This document shows, piece after piece, positions 43,794 through 53,470 of a stretch of 64,000 nucleotides of DNA. Location of the stretch: positions 1-64,000 of the forward strand of contig NZ_LUJK01000004.1 in assembly GCF_001601825.1 (NCBI RefSeq), written 5' to 3'. The position numbers and the translations under genes are program-made. The stretch is from Limnobacter sp. CACIAM 66H1. Lineage in GTDB: Bacteria; Pseudomonadota; Gammaproteobacteria; Burkholderiales; Burkholderiaceae_B. Numbering within the stretch: the stretch's first letter is position 1; every line of letters starts with the position of its first letter. The notes under the pieces are model-generated. The model did no database searches. It was given only the letters and a program-made list of their open reading frames with translations, and was not told where the DNA came from.

Positions 43794-44383
43794 TCCGTGT
43801 GAATGTGCGTGGTGGCCTGGCCAATTTGGCCCTTCAATATTAACTCGGTGTGTTTCAGCAGCACATCAATTGATTTGTCGATCACCTGCTGTTGATCGTT
43901 GCTGGGGCGATGCAATACAAAGTCGGCTACGCCTTGTTGAAGGTTGAGGCTACGTGGGTGGCCAATGCCAATGCGTGCGCGCCAGAATTCGTTGCTGCCC
44001 ATGTGGGCATGAATGTCTTTCAAACCATTGTGACCCGCGTGGCCGCCGCCTTTCTTCATTTTGATTTGTCCCGGCAGCAGGTCCAGCTCATCGTGTGCGA
44101 CCAGAATTTCCTCAGGCTTGATTTTGAAGAACTTGGCCAGAGCACCAACGGCCTGCCCGGAGCGGTTCATGAACGTGGTGGGAAACAGCAACCACACGTC
44201 TTCACCTGCAAATTTAATGCGCGCCATGTCGCCGAAAAACCGCTTGTCGCTTTGTAAAAATACATTGTGCTTGCGCGCAAGCGCCTCCAGATACCACACG
44301 CCTGCGTTGTGGCGAGTGTCGGCATACTGTGGGCCGGGGTTACCCAAGCCGACAATCAATTTGATGGGGGTGTTGCTGGACAT
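43784..44383 (-). CDS. pth: Peptidyl-tRNA hydrolase
   Basis: Releases tRNA from peptidyl-tRNA dropped by ribosomes. 199 residues: KLIVGLGNPGPQYADTRHNAG (catalytic His in TRHN, broken here as LIVGLGNPGPQY and TRHNAG), FMNRSGQAV, and HDELDLLPGQIKMKKGGGHAGHNGL. In many Burkholderiales it follows rplY directly; here it is separated from rplY by leuA, lrp and exoD. The stop overlaps the patatin gene. Confidence 0.95.
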   Translation of the reverse strand: MSSNTPIKLIVGLGNPGPQYADTRHNAGVWYLEALARKHNVFLQSDKRFFGDMARIKFAGEDVWLLFPTTFMNRSGQAVGALAKFFKIKPEEILVAHDELDLLPGQIKMKKGGGHAGHNGLKDIHAHMGSNEFWRARIGIGHPRSLNLQQGVADFVLHRPSNDQQQVIDKSIDVLLKHTELILKGQIGQATTHIHTECA

Positions 44384-44387
44384 GAAG

Positions 44388-44420
44388 AAATACAGCCCTT
44401 TGATTCACAAGGCTGTATTT
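44388..44420. terminator. Hairpin between leuA and pth
   Basis: A ten-base stem AAATACAGCC / GGCTGTATTT with a 13-base loop, lying just upstream of pth. For the minus strand it follows leuA. T runs are short, so the strength is uncertain. Confidence 0.6.
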
Positions 44421-44427
44421 TCACTGA

Positions 44428-46110
44428 TTATTCGATTGCAGTGGCAGATTTGCTCGAAGAAGTTTGATCCACCCGTCTCCACGCACTCACCAGCGCCATC
44501 AGGCTGGCCGTGGTGATGTTGTCGTGAAACCCCACACCGAACTTGCTGCCGGGCATGTTGGGTACGCTTACCTCAATAATGGCCATGGCTTTTGATTTGG
44601 CACCCTGGCCGACGCTGCGTTCCTCAAACCCCACAATGTCCATGGGCACACCAAGGGCTTGCACAGCGGCATCCAGGGGGCCGTTGCCCACACCTTCAAG
44701 GCGAATGGTTTCACCTCGCTGTTGTACGGTAATCTCAATGCCTTGGCCACCTTCGGCATCAAACACTTTGTGGCTGATGTAGCGCGGCTGGCTGTCGTTG
44801 TTTTGCAAGTAGGTTTGCTCGAACAGTGCCCACAGGGCAGGCGACGTCATTTCCGCAGCTGTGCTGTCGCTGACCTTTTGTACCACGCCTGAAAATTCCA
44901 CCTGCATGCGGCGTGGCATGACCACACCATGTTCACGTTCCAGAATGTAGGCAATGCCGCCTTTGCCAGACTGACTGTTGACACGAATCACGCTGTCGTA
45001 GGTGCGGCCCACATCCACCGGGTCGATGGGCAGGTAGGGTACCTCCCAAATGGCATCGGGCTTTTGAATATCGAACCCCTTTTTGATGGCATCCTGGTGC
45101 GAACCGGAAAAAGCGGTGTACACCAAATCGCCCACATAAGGGTGGCGTGGATGAATCGGCAACTGCGTGCAACTTTCCACCACTCGGGCCACTGCGTTGA
45201 TGTCGGAGAAATCAAGGTTCGGGTGCACACCTTGGGTGTACATGTTCAAGGCCAAAGTCACGATATCGACATTGCCGCATCGTTCGCCATTGCCGAACAG
45301 GCAACCTTCAACACGTTGCGCGCCAGCCATCATGGCCAGTTCGGCGGTGGCCACACCCGTGCCGCGGTCATTGTGTGGGTGCACGGAAAGCACCACATGC
45401 TCACGACGGGCAAGGTGTCGGTTCATCCACTCAATTTGATCGGCGAACACATTGGGTGTGCTCCATTCCACGGTGGTGGGCAGGTTGATGATGATCTTGC
45501 GATTCGGCCCTGCATTCCACGCTTCAATGGCGGTGTTGCAAGCCTGCAAGGCCACATCCAGTTCCGTCATGTTGAAACACTCGGGCGAGTACTGCAAAAC
45601 CCACTGTGTTTCCGGGTGAGCATCGGTGAGTTCTTTCACTTTTTGCACGCGCTTGTTCACCATGTCGATCACTTCGGGCACAGTCATGCGGAACACCGTA
45701 TTTCTCCACACGGGTGCGGTGGAGTTGTAGATGTGGACGATGGCGCTTTTGGCACCAATCACCGATTCCACTGTTCGCTCAATGAGGTCATCACGAGCCT
45801 GGGTCATGACCATGGGGGTGACATCGTTCGGAATTAAATCGTTGTCGATCAAATGCCGTACCACGTCGAAGTCGATTTGAGAGGCGGCCGGAAAACCCAC
45901 CTCAATTTCCTTGAAGCCAATGCGCACCAATTCCTTGAAGAAGTCCAGTTTGGTTGCCACGCTCATGGGCTCAAAAATCGCCTGGTTGCCGTCGCGCAAA
46001 TCAGTGCTTAACCAGATTGGCGCTTGTTCAATGGCCTTGTTGGGCCAGGTTCTGTCGGGCAGGTCCACTTTGTAAGCGGGGCGATATTTGGTGGCGGGGT
46101 TCTTCAACAT
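44428..46110 (-). CDS. leuA: 2-isopropylmalate synthase
   Basis: First committed step of leucine synthesis from acetyl-CoA and 2-ketoisovalerate. 560 residues of the long LeuA type with STDLRDGNQAIFEPM and EVGFPAASQ, catalytic barrel segments (HPHNDRGTGVATAEL), and a C-terminal regulatory domain (about residues 430-540) for leucine feedback. It is transcribed divergently from an Lrp-type gene with 141 bases between the starts, suggesting local control. The other leu genes are not in the window. Confidence 0.94.
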   Translation of the reverse strand: MLKNPATKYRPAYKVDLPDRTWPNKAIEQAPIWLSTDLRDGNQAIFEPMSVATKLDFFKELVRIGFKEIEVGFPAASQIDFDVVRHLIDNDLIPNDVTPMVMTQARDDLIERTVESVIGAKSAIVHIYNSTAPVWRNTVFRMTVPEVIDMVNKRVQKVKELTDAHPETQWVLQYSPECFNMTELDVALQACNTAIEAWNAGPNRKIIINLPTTVEWSTPNVFADQIEWMNRHLARREHVVLSVHPHNDRGTGVATAELAMMAGAQRVEGCLFGNGERCGNVDIVTLALNMYTQGVHPNLDFSDINAVARVVESCTQLPIHPRHPYVGDLVYTAFSGSHQDAIKKGFDIQKPDAIWEVPYLPIDPVDVGRTYDSVIRVNSQSGKGGIAYILEREHGVVMPRRMQVEFSGVVQKVSDSTAAEMTSPALWALFEQTYLQNNDSQPRYISHKVFDAEGGQGIEITVQQRGETIRLEGVGNGPLDAAVQALGVPMDIVGFEERSVGQGAKSKAMAIIEVSVPNMPGSKFGVGFHDNITTASLMALVSAWRRVDQTSSSKSATAIE

Positions 46111-46251
46111 GCTTCGTTGGCCTGAAAGGTGAATCGATTAAACACAGTGTAGGTGTTTTGAGATGAAAGATGATTGCGTTTGTTGCTTGGATATTTATAT
46201 AAATTGGCAGATAATTGCGTTGTTGGATTATTTGAAGACATTTATAGCCAA

Positions 46252-46719
46252 ATGCAAGAGCTGGACCGCTATGACAAACGTATTTTGACCCTGCTACAGG
46301 CCGATGGGCGAATGAGCAATCAAGACCTCGCTGACGCGATTGGTTTGTCGCCATCGCCGTGTTTGCGCCGTGTCAAGGCGCTTGAAGACGCTGGCTTGAT
46401 TACCGGTTACCGTGCCTTGGTGGATGCGAAAAAGCTGGGCTACAGTTTGATGGCCCTGATCTATATTTCAATGGATCAACACACGCCAGAACGCTTTGCC
46501 AGTTTTGAGGAGGCCATTGCCGCCATTCCCGAGGTGCTGGAATGTTTGCTGATTACTGGTCAGCAGGCCGATTACCAGTTGAAAGTGATTGTGGCCGACA
46601 TGGATGGCTACCAGAACTTGCTGTTGAACAAAATTACCCGTATCAAAGGTGTGACGGGCGTACACACCAGTTTCGTGTTGCGCCGGGTGGTTGATAAAAC
46701 CGAGGTGCCGATAGGCTGA
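46252..46719 (+). CDS. Lrp/AsnC-family transcriptional regulator
   Basis: 155 residues. N-terminal helix-turn-helix (DKRILTLLQADGRMSNQDLA, then IGLSPSPCLRRVKALEDAG) and a C-terminal ligand-binding RAM domain (LECLLITGQQADYQLKVIV, and later TSFVLRRVV). ATG 46252 is used because the earlier in-frame codons have no conserved sequence. Being divergent from leuA suggests it reads leucine or a related amino acid and controls leuA and itself. Confidence 0.88.
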   Translation: MQELDRYDKRILTLLQADGRMSNQDLADAIGLSPSPCLRRVKALEDAGLITGYRALVDAKKLGYSLMALIYISMDQHTPERFASFEEAIAAIPEVLECLLITGQQADYQLKVIVADMDGYQNLLLNKITRIKGVTGVHTSFVLRRVVDKTEVPIG

Positions 46720-46728
46720 TTTGAACAA

Positions 46729-47361
46729 TCAGTTTTGCAGCATGTTTTGAATCATCATGCCGCCGCCGCCAATGAGTACACCGAAGTACACGATTGAGGC
46801 CACATTGGCCAGATGCCCCAAGAGCACCGCAGCACCGTCGCGTTGAATCAGGCCCACTGCCAGAAAAAGCAAGGCAATGCCGGGCACTGTATTGGAAAAC
46901 GGAATGAAGCCAAACGGGGCCATCAGCAACACGGCGCCCAGAATAAGACCCCCATCATTGATGAGGTTCATGCCTCGACCTGTGGTTAGCCAGGCCATGC
47001 GATGCGGTTTGCTGATCTTTTCAAGGCGCGGAATCCACACCAAACCTTTTTCAAGTGCATTGCGTAATTTGTCTGAAGGCAGGGCGCGTTCTTTGAAGCG
47101 CTTGGGCAGCCACAATGTGCGCCCAAATACCCGGCTGATGCCAATCAGCAAAATGGCTGCGCCAAAAATGGTGCTGACACCCGGAATGGAAACCGGCACC
47201 ATGAAGACCAGCGTCAGGAATGCAACCAGCAGCAGCATGCCGTCCCGCCCTACCAGATTCAGAATTTCACCAAGGCTGACCGTGTTTGCGGGCAGTTGTG
47301 CGATCACTTGTTTGATTTGATCGCCCAGAGGCAATTCATCGAAATTGGGTGTGTTGTTCAC
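46729..47361 (-). CDS. ExoD family membrane protein
   Basis: 210 residues with about four to five membrane helices and the family pattern LGEILNLVGRDGMLLLVAFL, GVSTIFGAAILLIGISRVFG, LWLPKRF, and NGLILG-like MNLINDGGLILGAVLL. ExoD was linked to exopolysaccharide and alkali tolerance in rhizobia, but the molecular role is unclear. Gene is convergent to lrp and sits between leuA and rplY. Confidence 0.82.
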   Translation of the reverse strand: MNNTPNFDELPLGDQIKQVIAQLPANTVSLGEILNLVGRDGMLLLVAFLTLVFMVPVSIPGVSTIFGAAILLIGISRVFGRTLWLPKRFKERALPSDKLRNALEKGLVWIPRLEKISKPHRMAWLTTGRGMNLINDGGLILGAVLLMAPFGFIPFSNTVPGIALLFLAVGLIQRDGAAVLLGHLANVASIVYFGVLIGGGGMMIQNMLQN

Positions 47362-47407
47362 TTCGGGTTTGGTGCTTGATTGATGAATGAGCCCACATTG
47401 TGCCCAT

Positions 47408-47443
47408 AAAAAAAGCCGCTGAACTTCAGTGCAGCGGCTTTTT
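47408..47443 (-). terminator. Terminator downstream of rplY
   Basis: Stem AAAGCCGCTG / CAGCGGCTTT with a ten-base loop, flanked by A and T runs, about 25 bases beyond the rplY stop. It ends the prs-rplY transcript before exoD. Confidence 0.88.
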
Positions 47444-47467
47444 CGGTACTAATTGGACTTCGAGAGT

Positions 47468-48055
47468 TTACTCGTCGCCGCCTTTTGCAGCACCGGCCTT
47501 GATCTTCACTGTAACCAGTGACAGATCTTGCTGACCGTGGTTGGGAATGCCAACGCCAGCAGGCAGTTGCAAGTCAGTCACGTGTATTGAACGCTTGGTC
47601 ACGTCCAGCACGCTGCAATCTACGGCGATGAATTCAGGCAGGTCTTTGGGCAAGCATTCGATTTCGATCTGATTGGCCACAAATGTAACCTGACCGGAGT
47701 ACAGCTTGACCGCTGGGCTTTCCAGGTGACCTGAGTAGTGCAAAGGCACGTTCATGTGGATCTTCTGGTTACCGTCGATGCGCTGGAAGTCGATGTGCAG
47801 CAATTGTGGCTTGTAGGGGTGTGACTGGTAGTCACGCAACAATACCTGCTGTGACTTGCCGTCAATTTCCAGATCCAGAATGCTGGAGTGGAATTTTTCC
47901 TTTTGAATTGCGTGCCACAGGGGGTTGTGTTCAATTGACACAGCCTGAGCTTCCTGATTGGCGCCATAAACAATGCCAGGTACCTGGCCAGCACGACGCA
48001 GGCGGCGGCTCGCTCCGGAACCCTGCTCTGTGCGGGATGTTGCAACTACTTTCAT
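47468..48055 (-). CDS. rplY: 50S ribosomal protein L25, Ctc type
   Basis: 195 residues: an N-terminal L25 domain that binds 5S rRNA (TSRTEQGSGASRRLRRAGQV, PGIVYGA) and a C-terminal Ctc-like domain found in the long form. It is the usual next gene after prs in Burkholderiales. Confidence 0.94.
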   Translation of the reverse strand: MKVVATSRTEQGSGASRRLRRAGQVPGIVYGANQEAQAVSIEHNPLWHAIQKEKFHSSILDLEIDGKSQQVLLRDYQSHPYKPQLLHIDFQRIDGNQKIHMNVPLHYSGHLESPAVKLYSGQVTFVANQIEIECLPKDLPEFIAVDCSVLDVTKRSIHVTDLQLPAGVGIPNHGQQDLSLVTVKIKAGAAKGGDE

Positions 48056-48174
48056 GTTGATTCTCCAAATTTGACTTCACCGCGACCAGTGAAACCAAGT
48101 TATGCGGCACTTAAGGGCGTCCGCAAAAAAGCCCGTAAAACTTTGTGTTCAGTCGACGAAATTAGCTGACGAAA

Positions 48175-49128
48175 TTAATCGATAAACAGCGAACTGACAG
48201 AATCAGAGCGAACAATGCGGCGAATGGTTTCGGCCAGCAGTTCATCAACACTGAGAACTCGAATGGTTTTGCTGTTGTTGGCTTCCTCGGACAAAGGAAT
48301 GGTATCGGTCACCACCAGTTCGTCCAGGTCTGATTCTTCAACACGTTGAATGGCGCCACCTGACAATACAGGATGGGTACAGTAGGCCACTACCTTTTTG
48401 GCGCCGTTGGCTTTCAGTGCCGCAGCAGCTTTGCACAAGGTGTTGGCAGTGTCGACCATGTCGTCCATGATCACGCAGGTGCGGTCTTTCACGTCGCCAA
48501 TAATGTTCATGACCTCTGCCACGTTGGCACGGGGGCGACGCTTGTCGATGATTGCCAAATCACAATTCAGTCGCTTGGCCAGGGCGCGGGCGCGGACCAC
48601 GCCACCTACGTCAGGTGACACAACCATCAGGTTGTCGAGGTTTTGTTTCCACACATCGCCCAGCAAAACAGGCGATGCATAAATGTTGTCTACGGGGATG
48701 TCAAAGAAGCCCTGAATTTGGTCAGCGTGCAGGTCCATGGTCAGCACACGGTCGACACCCACCACCTGCAGCATATTTGCAACCACTTTGGCTGTAATCG
48801 CCACACGTGAAGAACGCACACGGCGGTCTTGGCGGGCATAGCCGAAGTAGGGAATTGCAGCGGTAATGCGGCCTGCCGATGCGCGCTTGAGCGCGTCGAT
48901 CATGACCATCATTTCCATGAGGTTGTCGTTGGTGGGTGCGCAAGTGGATTGCAGCACAAACACGTCTTTGCCGCGCACGTTTTCGTTGATCTCGACCATG
49001 ACTTCACCGTCTGAGAAACGACCCACGGTGGCTTTGCCCAGCGGAATGTTCAGCTGTTTGGCCACTGATTCGGCCAATGCTGGGTTTGCATTGCCGGTGA
49101 AGATCATTAGACTGCTGTCGGTTGCCAT
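48175..49128 (-). CDS. prs: Ribose-phosphate pyrophosphokinase
   Basis: Makes PRPP from ribose 5-phosphate and ATP. 317 residues: [20 protein letters not shown], the ATP site [10 protein letters not shown], and the PRPP binding loop segment [19 protein letters not shown] followed by [19 protein letters not shown]. Length is standard. The tRNA-Gln gene lies 73 bases upstream with a terminator between, so prs probably has its own promoter. Confidence 0.96.
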   Translation of the reverse strand: MATDSSLMIFTGNANPALAESVAKQLNIPLGKATVGRFSDGEVMVEINENVRGKDVFVLQSTCAPTNDNLMEMMVMIDALKRASAGRITAAIPYFGYARQDRRVRSSRVAITAKVVANMLQVVGVDRVLTMDLHADQIQGFFDIPVDNIYASPVLLGDVWKQNLDNLMVVSPDVGGVVRARALAKRLNCDLAIIDKRRPRANVAEVMNIIGDVKDRTCVIMDDMVDTANTLCKAAAALKANGAKKVVAYCTHPVLSGGAIQRVEESDLDELVVTDTIPLSEEANNSKTIRVLSVDELLAETIRRIVRSDSVSSLFID

Positions 49129-49165
49129 TGTTTACCCCAGGGCTTGACGTGTGCGTTGGCGAAAT

Positions 49166-49196
49166 AAAAAAAGGGCCAACCTGTGGCTGGCCCTTT
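49166..49196 (-). terminator. Terminator after tRNA-Gln
   Basis: Stem AAAGGGCCA / TGGCCCTTT with the A run on the lower-coordinate side, giving a T run on the minus strand just downstream of the tRNA. It separates the ispE/tRNA unit from prs. Confidence 0.85.
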
Positions 49197-49201
49197 GGTT
49201 T

Positions 49202-49278
49202 TGGCAGGGGAGGAAGGACTCGAACCCTCGCATGCCGGAATCAAAATCCGGTGCCTTAACCAACTTGGCGACTCCCCT
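49202..49278 (-). tRNA. tRNA-Gln (anticodon TTG)
   Basis: A cloverleaf reads from the reverse strand: acceptor AGGGGAG pairing with CTCCCCT, D arm with GCC...GGC, anticodon stem CCGGA/TCCGG with loop TTTTGAT (anticodon TTG), T arm GAGGG-TTCGAGT-CCTTC, and an encoded CCA. It reads CAA and, by wobble, CAG. The position between ispE and prs matches other Burkholderiales. Confidence 0.96.
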
Positions 49279-49293
49279 AAAACTTTTATCGAT

Positions 49294-50211
49294 TCAGCTT
49301 GATTTGACTTTGCATTCAAACCACTGCCCACGCTGTAATTCAGGCGCATCGGCGACTGCTGCCATTGCATTGCTAAGCTGGCTTGGGCTGGCAAACAAAG
49401 CAAACATGGCGGAGCCGGAACCTGACATTCGAATCAATTGCGGGTTGAACCTTGCAACACAATTTGAAAAAACACCAAATTGCTGTTCCCATTCAGGGTA
49501 GTTGCGTGCCACAACAGCTTGTAAAACATTCTGTGTGTTGGCTTGCAGGCAAGCCATCAACTCACTATTCATTCGGCGGGCCGAATCGAAGACCGCTATT
49601 TTGACGTCACTTGAGTTGCGTGTCAATTGCGGATCGCTAAATATTTTGGGCGTGGGGCAAGAAAGTGGCGGTTTGTAGACAATTAAATGCCCTGAAACGC
49701 TTTGAATCGGGGTGATGACTTCACCGATGCCCTCAACAAAAGCACTGCTGTCCTGAAGAAAGAAGGGAACATCCGCCCCAAGCGCTTGGCCGATTGCAAT
49801 CAGTTGTTCAGGTGTGACGGCTTGTTCGTGATGCTGTTGCAGCAGACGGAGCACGGTGGCTGCATTGCTGCTGCCCCCTCCCAAACCCGCCTGTTCGGGG
49901 ACCTGCTTGCGGACATGAATGGTTACAGAGTAGCCCATGCCAATGTTGGCGTTTGCATAATAGGCCTTGCAGGCGCGAACGGTGAGGTCGATTTCTTCAG
50001 GAATATGAACGAGATCACCACTTCGTTGAACCACCAATTCACCACTTGAATTGGTTTGCACCGACATTGAAACCTGGTCCCCAAGCGTAATTGGGCAGAA
50101 AATACTTTGAAGCAGGTGATAACCGTCAGCCCTGCGGCCTGTGATGTGCAAAAACAGATTGATTTTCGCGGGCGAAAAGGCCGATAGTTCGGCCAGGCTG
50201 TTGAGGTTCAC
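49294..50211 (-). CDS. ispE: 4-diphosphocytidyl-2-C-methyl-D-erythritol kinase
   Basis: Third dedicated step of the MEP isoprenoid pathway. 305-residue GHMP kinase: FSPAKINLFLHITGRRADGYH at the N-terminus (substrate site, broken as PAKINLFLHI and RRADGYH), the phosphate-binding loop QAGLGGGSSNAATVL, and C-terminal GSGSAMFALF. It lies between lolB and the tRNA, the standard order. Confidence 0.95.
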   Translation of the reverse strand: MNLNSLAELSAFSPAKINLFLHITGRRADGYHLLQSIFCPITLGDQVSMSVQTNSSGELVVQRSGDLVHIPEEIDLTVRACKAYYANANIGMGYSVTIHVRKQVPEQAGLGGGSSNAATVLRLLQQHHEQAVTPEQLIAIGQALGADVPFFLQDSSAFVEGIGEVITPIQSVSGHLIVYKPPLSCPTPKIFSDPQLTRNSSDVKIAVFDSARRMNSELMACLQANTQNVLQAVVARNYPEWEQQFGVFSNCVARFNPQLIRMSGSGSAMFALFASPSQLSNAMAAVADAPELQRGQWFECKVKSS

Positions 50212-50214
50212 GCT

Positions 50215-50784
50215 TTATTTGCCCAAGGTGCCTTGCGGAATCAGGTCAATGCGACCGGAGGTCTTGTTTTCGATAAACACCACGCGGTAGCGGCCATTCT
50301 GGTTTTCCCACGACCAATTCGTGGGCAGGGTGGGCAATTCATCGGGATTGGGGTTTTCCATCCATTGCACCAAGGCTTCGGCAGGCAGTTCAACAGGGAA
50401 CATGAGATCGAACAGGCTTTGCCAGTCTTTGGCCAGATAGACTCGACCGTCCGCAGCCCGGACTTCATAAAAATTACCCAGGCGCTTGGCGCTACCCAGC
50501 GAAGGCCCCAGTGTGGAATTGACTTCAAGATAGGCAATTTCAGGAGCCTGGCTCGGCCCGGACCGACCCGAGCGCCATTCATAGGTGCCAGAAATGGAAT
50601 CGGCCTCCATTTTTCCGTCGGCTTGCTCCACTTTCCAGATCAGCCCAAAGCGCCCGTAATGGCAGCTCGACTGAATCGACTTGCAATCGACTTCAGTGCT
50701 TGGATTTTGGCCCACGGTGCTGCAGGCGGCCAAGCTTGCGCTGATCAAGCCGATACAGGCCAGGCGCAATGATGATAAAGACAT
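50215..50784 (-). CDS. lolB: Outer-membrane lipoprotein LolB
   Basis: Receives lipoproteins from LolA and inserts them in the outer membrane. The 189-residue precursor has lipobox LAAC after a signal peptide (SLSSLRLACIGLISASLAAC), a beta-rich hydrophobic barrel, and WYL-like ends. ATG 50784 has GAGGAAA upstream. An in-frame start at 50802 would overlap the upstream gene. It is followed by ispE with three bases between. Confidence 0.85.
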   Translation of the reverse strand: MSLSSLRLACIGLISASLAACSTVGQNPSTEVDCKSIQSSCHYGRFGLIWKVEQADGKMEADSISGTYEWRSGRSGPSQAPEIAYLEVNSTLGPSLGSAKRLGNFYEVRAADGRVYLAKDWQSLFDLMFPVELPAEALVQWMENPNPDELPTLPTNWSWENQNGRYRVVFIENKTSGRIDLIPQGTLGK

Positions 50785-50788
50785 GAAC

Positions 50789-52567
50789 TTAAATTTCCTC
50801 AACCTGTTGAACCAGTTTCTTCAATGCTTTGCTGTCGGGGTATCGAACGGTCAAGCGGTTCCCAAGTTGACGCGCTTCCTCTTTCTTGCCCGCTTTTAGC
50901 AAGACCTCGAGCAAATGCAGGCCAATTTCCTCATCCTGGCGCAGATCGAATGCTTTTTTCAAGGTTGCTTCGGCGCTGTCCAGCTTGCCCAATCGGTAAT
51001 GCACCCAGCCCAGAGAATCAAGAATGAAGGGATCGTTGGGCGCAAGTTCAACTGCCTTTTTAATCAACTCATAAGCTTCGTCAAGCCGAACGTTGTTCTC
51101 CGCCCAGGTGTAGCCCAGCGCATTGTATCCGTGTGGGTTTTCCGGGCGAACCGCGATGAGGCGCTTGAGGAATTGTTCAACACGTGGCAGGTCGTCTTGC
51201 CGCTCGGCAACCATGGCACGCTCATACAGCAGGTCTGGCTGATCCGGAAATTTGAGCAAGGCCAGTTCTAGCTCGGTGGCAGCCTCGGCAGGGGCTTTTT
51301 GCGACTCAGCCAGTTGCGATTTCGCAAGAGCGAGCCGCACGGACTCATCTTCGTTTTTGGGTTTGAACTGGTTCAGAACCCGCTTGGCTGACAGGGCATT
51401 GCCCTGTTTTTCGAACAAGGCCGACTTTTTCAGCTGGACATCCAGGTTGTCGGCGGCGTTCGGTGTGGTGTCGAGCCATTTCAGGGCCGCTACGTAATCT
51501 TTACGCTCAAGCGCCATGTCGGACAGGGTGGCATGAATCAGCGATTCATTCTGGCGCTCGGCGGGTGTGGTTTTGTCCAGATAAATCTTGAAATGCTGTT
51601 CGGCGGCTTTGTAGTCCTTGAGCTGAGTGAGCACAAAACCCTGACTGGAGTACAGGGGAATGTTGTCCGGTTGTAGTTCAATCATTTCCGCAAAACGTTG
51701 ACGTGCCTGTGCCCACTGCCCGAGTTGGGTGTGATTGCGGGCCAGGTACAGGCGAGCACCAAACCAGTTGGGGTGTTGTTGCACCTGCTCATTCACCATT
51801 TGCATGGCGGCATCCAGGTTGCCGTCACGTTTTTCCATGAACTGGGCCATCAGCACATAAAAACGTTCCTGTGGCGATTTGCGCAATACGTTTTCCATGT
51901 GGCCCACAGCCTGTGGGTACAACTCGGAGTTGTTGGCAAGTTGGGCCAACAGGGTTTGCGCCTCAAGATCATCTGGATTGTTGCCAAACAGCTCAATACC
52001 GGTTTGATAGGCCTTGTTTTTGTCGGGGATGCGTTGGAGCATGTCCAGCGCAACCTTTTCGCTGCTGGAGCCGCCGAGCCCCGGGTTGGCAGTCTCAGCA
52101 GCTTTCACATCGGCCAAAAAAGCCCGGAGTGCGGGCATTGCTTGATCAACGCGGTTGGTGCCTAGTTGCAGCAGCATGATGGAGCGGCTGGCCTGCTTGT
52201 CGCCGGGCGACAATTCAGACCACACCTGCGCGGCATTCAAGGCCAGGTCCAACTGGCCTTCGGCAAGGCTGATCTCGACAGCCCGTTTCGCCAGCTCGGG
52301 ATTGCGTTGCTGTTTGGCTGCTTCGGTGTAGGCCAGCGTGGCAGAATACGTGTCGCCTCGCTGACTGGCAATTTCAGCAGTGAGCAGGGCAAACAGCGGG
52401 TCTTGTTTCACCATGTCGGCCACGCGGGCTTCGTAGGCTTTTTGCTCGGCAGACATCGGCGGCACTGCCGGCTCGCCTTGATCCGCGGGCACGGTGGCGC
52501 AGCCTGTGGTCAGGCTGGCTGCCAGAAAAAATACCGGGCCTGCGATGGTCCATTTAAAACAAGTCAT
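50789..52567 (-). CDS. TPR-repeat lipoprotein
   Basis: 592 residues. A signal peptide ends in LTTGC, so it is lipid-anchored. The rest is a series of tetratricopeptide repeats (segments such as AYNALGYTWAENNVRLDEAY, and LDSLGWVHYRLGKLDSAEAT near the C-terminus). TPR lipoproteins in this position, upstream of lolB, are common in Burkholderiales but poorly characterised. ATG 52567 is preferred over ATG 52600. It is divergent from mutM. Confidence 0.85.
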   Translation of the reverse strand: MTCFKWTIAGPVFFLAASLTTGCATVPADQGEPAVPPMSAEQKAYEARVADMVKQDPLFALLTAEIASQRGDTYSATLAYTEAAKQQRNPELAKRAVEISLAEGQLDLALNAAQVWSELSPGDKQASRSIMLLQLGTNRVDQAMPALRAFLADVKAAETANPGLGGSSSEKVALDMLQRIPDKNKAYQTGIELFGNNPDDLEAQTLLAQLANNSELYPQAVGHMENVLRKSPQERFYVLMAQFMEKRDGNLDAAMQMVNEQVQQHPNWFGARLYLARNHTQLGQWAQARQRFAEMIELQPDNIPLYSSQGFVLTQLKDYKAAEQHFKIYLDKTTPAERQNESLIHATLSDMALERKDYVAALKWLDTTPNAADNLDVQLKKSALFEKQGNALSAKRVLNQFKPKNEDESVRLALAKSQLAESQKAPAEAATELELALLKFPDQPDLLYERAMVAERQDDLPRVEQFLKRLIAVRPENPHGYNALGYTWAENNVRLDEAYELIKKAVELAPNDPFILDSLGWVHYRLGKLDSAEATLKKAFDLRQDEEIGLHLLEVLLKAGKKEEARQLGNRLTVRYPDSKALKKLVQQVEEI

Positions 52568-52644
52568 ACTGTTGAACCCAATGAAAACTGGTGAATCCAC
52601 TTTATTTTTATCACATTAACAGATGCGCGTGCGCGCTTTAGCTT

Positions 52645-53463
52645 ATGCCTGAATTACCCGAGGTAGAAATCACCAAAAGAGGCGTAGACCTTCACTTTAC
52701 AGGGCAGCGCCTGCTGGCTTGCACTGTGAGGCAACCCCGTTTGCGTTGGCCTGTGCCCGTGGAAGTGCAAAGTTGTGTAAAGCATATATTGCAAGGTGTG
52801 GAGCGTCGGTCGAAATACATGCTCATGGACTTTGGGGCGCAGGTGTTGGTGGTGCATTTGGGCATGTCGGGTTCACTGAAAATCGTAAACGCCAGCACCC
52901 CTTGGGACAAACACGATCACATTGAATGGAACTTCGGGGACAAGGTGTTGCGCTACAACGATCCGCGTCGCTTTGGGAGCGTGGAGTACGTCGAAAAAGT
53001 GCCTGGTTGGGAACACAGTTTTATACGGTTTGCAAAACTGGGGCCCGAGCCTTTCAGTGAGGCATTCACGCCCGACTCGTTTTTCAAGGCCACGCGAGGC
53101 AAAAAGGTGTCGATCAAGGCCTTGCTGTTAAGTGGGTTTGCTGTAGTTGGCGTGGGCAATATTTACGCATGCGAGGCCTTGTTTCGAAGTGCGATTCGCC
53201 CGGGTAAAGCAGCAGGGCGCTTAAGCAAGGCGAATGTACAGGCCTTGCATGCAGCGGTTGTGGCCGTGTTGACAGAGGCGATTGAGCGGGGTGGTTCAAC
53301 TTTGCGTAATTTTCAGGCCATTGATGGCGAGCTGGGTCATTTTCAATTGCATTGTGATGTTTACGGCCGCGAGGGGCAGCCCTGCAAGCGCTGTGGCGCA
53401 ACGGTAAAGAGGCGTGTGATGAATCAGCGAAGCACGTTTTATTGCGCGCAATGTCAGGAATGA
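52645..53463 (+). CDS. mutM: Formamidopyrimidine-DNA glycosylase
   Basis: Removes 8-oxoguanine and FaPy from DNA. 272 residues: catalytic N-terminal Pro2-Glu3 (MPELPEVEITKRGV), conserved lysine near residue 55 (VERRSKYMLMDFG), HLGMSGSLKI, and a C-terminal zinc finger with four cysteines (CKRCGATVKRRV, then YCAQC). mutY follows eight bases later, pairing two arms of oxidised-guanine repair. Confidence 0.96.
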   Translation: MPELPEVEITKRGVDLHFTGQRLLACTVRQPRLRWPVPVEVQSCVKHILQGVERRSKYMLMDFGAQVLVVHLGMSGSLKIVNASTPWDKHDHIEWNFGDKVLRYNDPRRFGSVEYVEKVPGWEHSFIRFAKLGPEPFSEAFTPDSFFKATRGKKVSIKALLLSGFAVVGVGNIYACEALFRSAIRPGKAAGRLSKANVQALHAAVVAVLTEAIERGGSTLRNFQAIDGELGHFQLHCDVYGREGQPCKRCGATVKRRVMNQRSTFYCAQCQE

Positions 53464-53470
53464 GCGAGCC

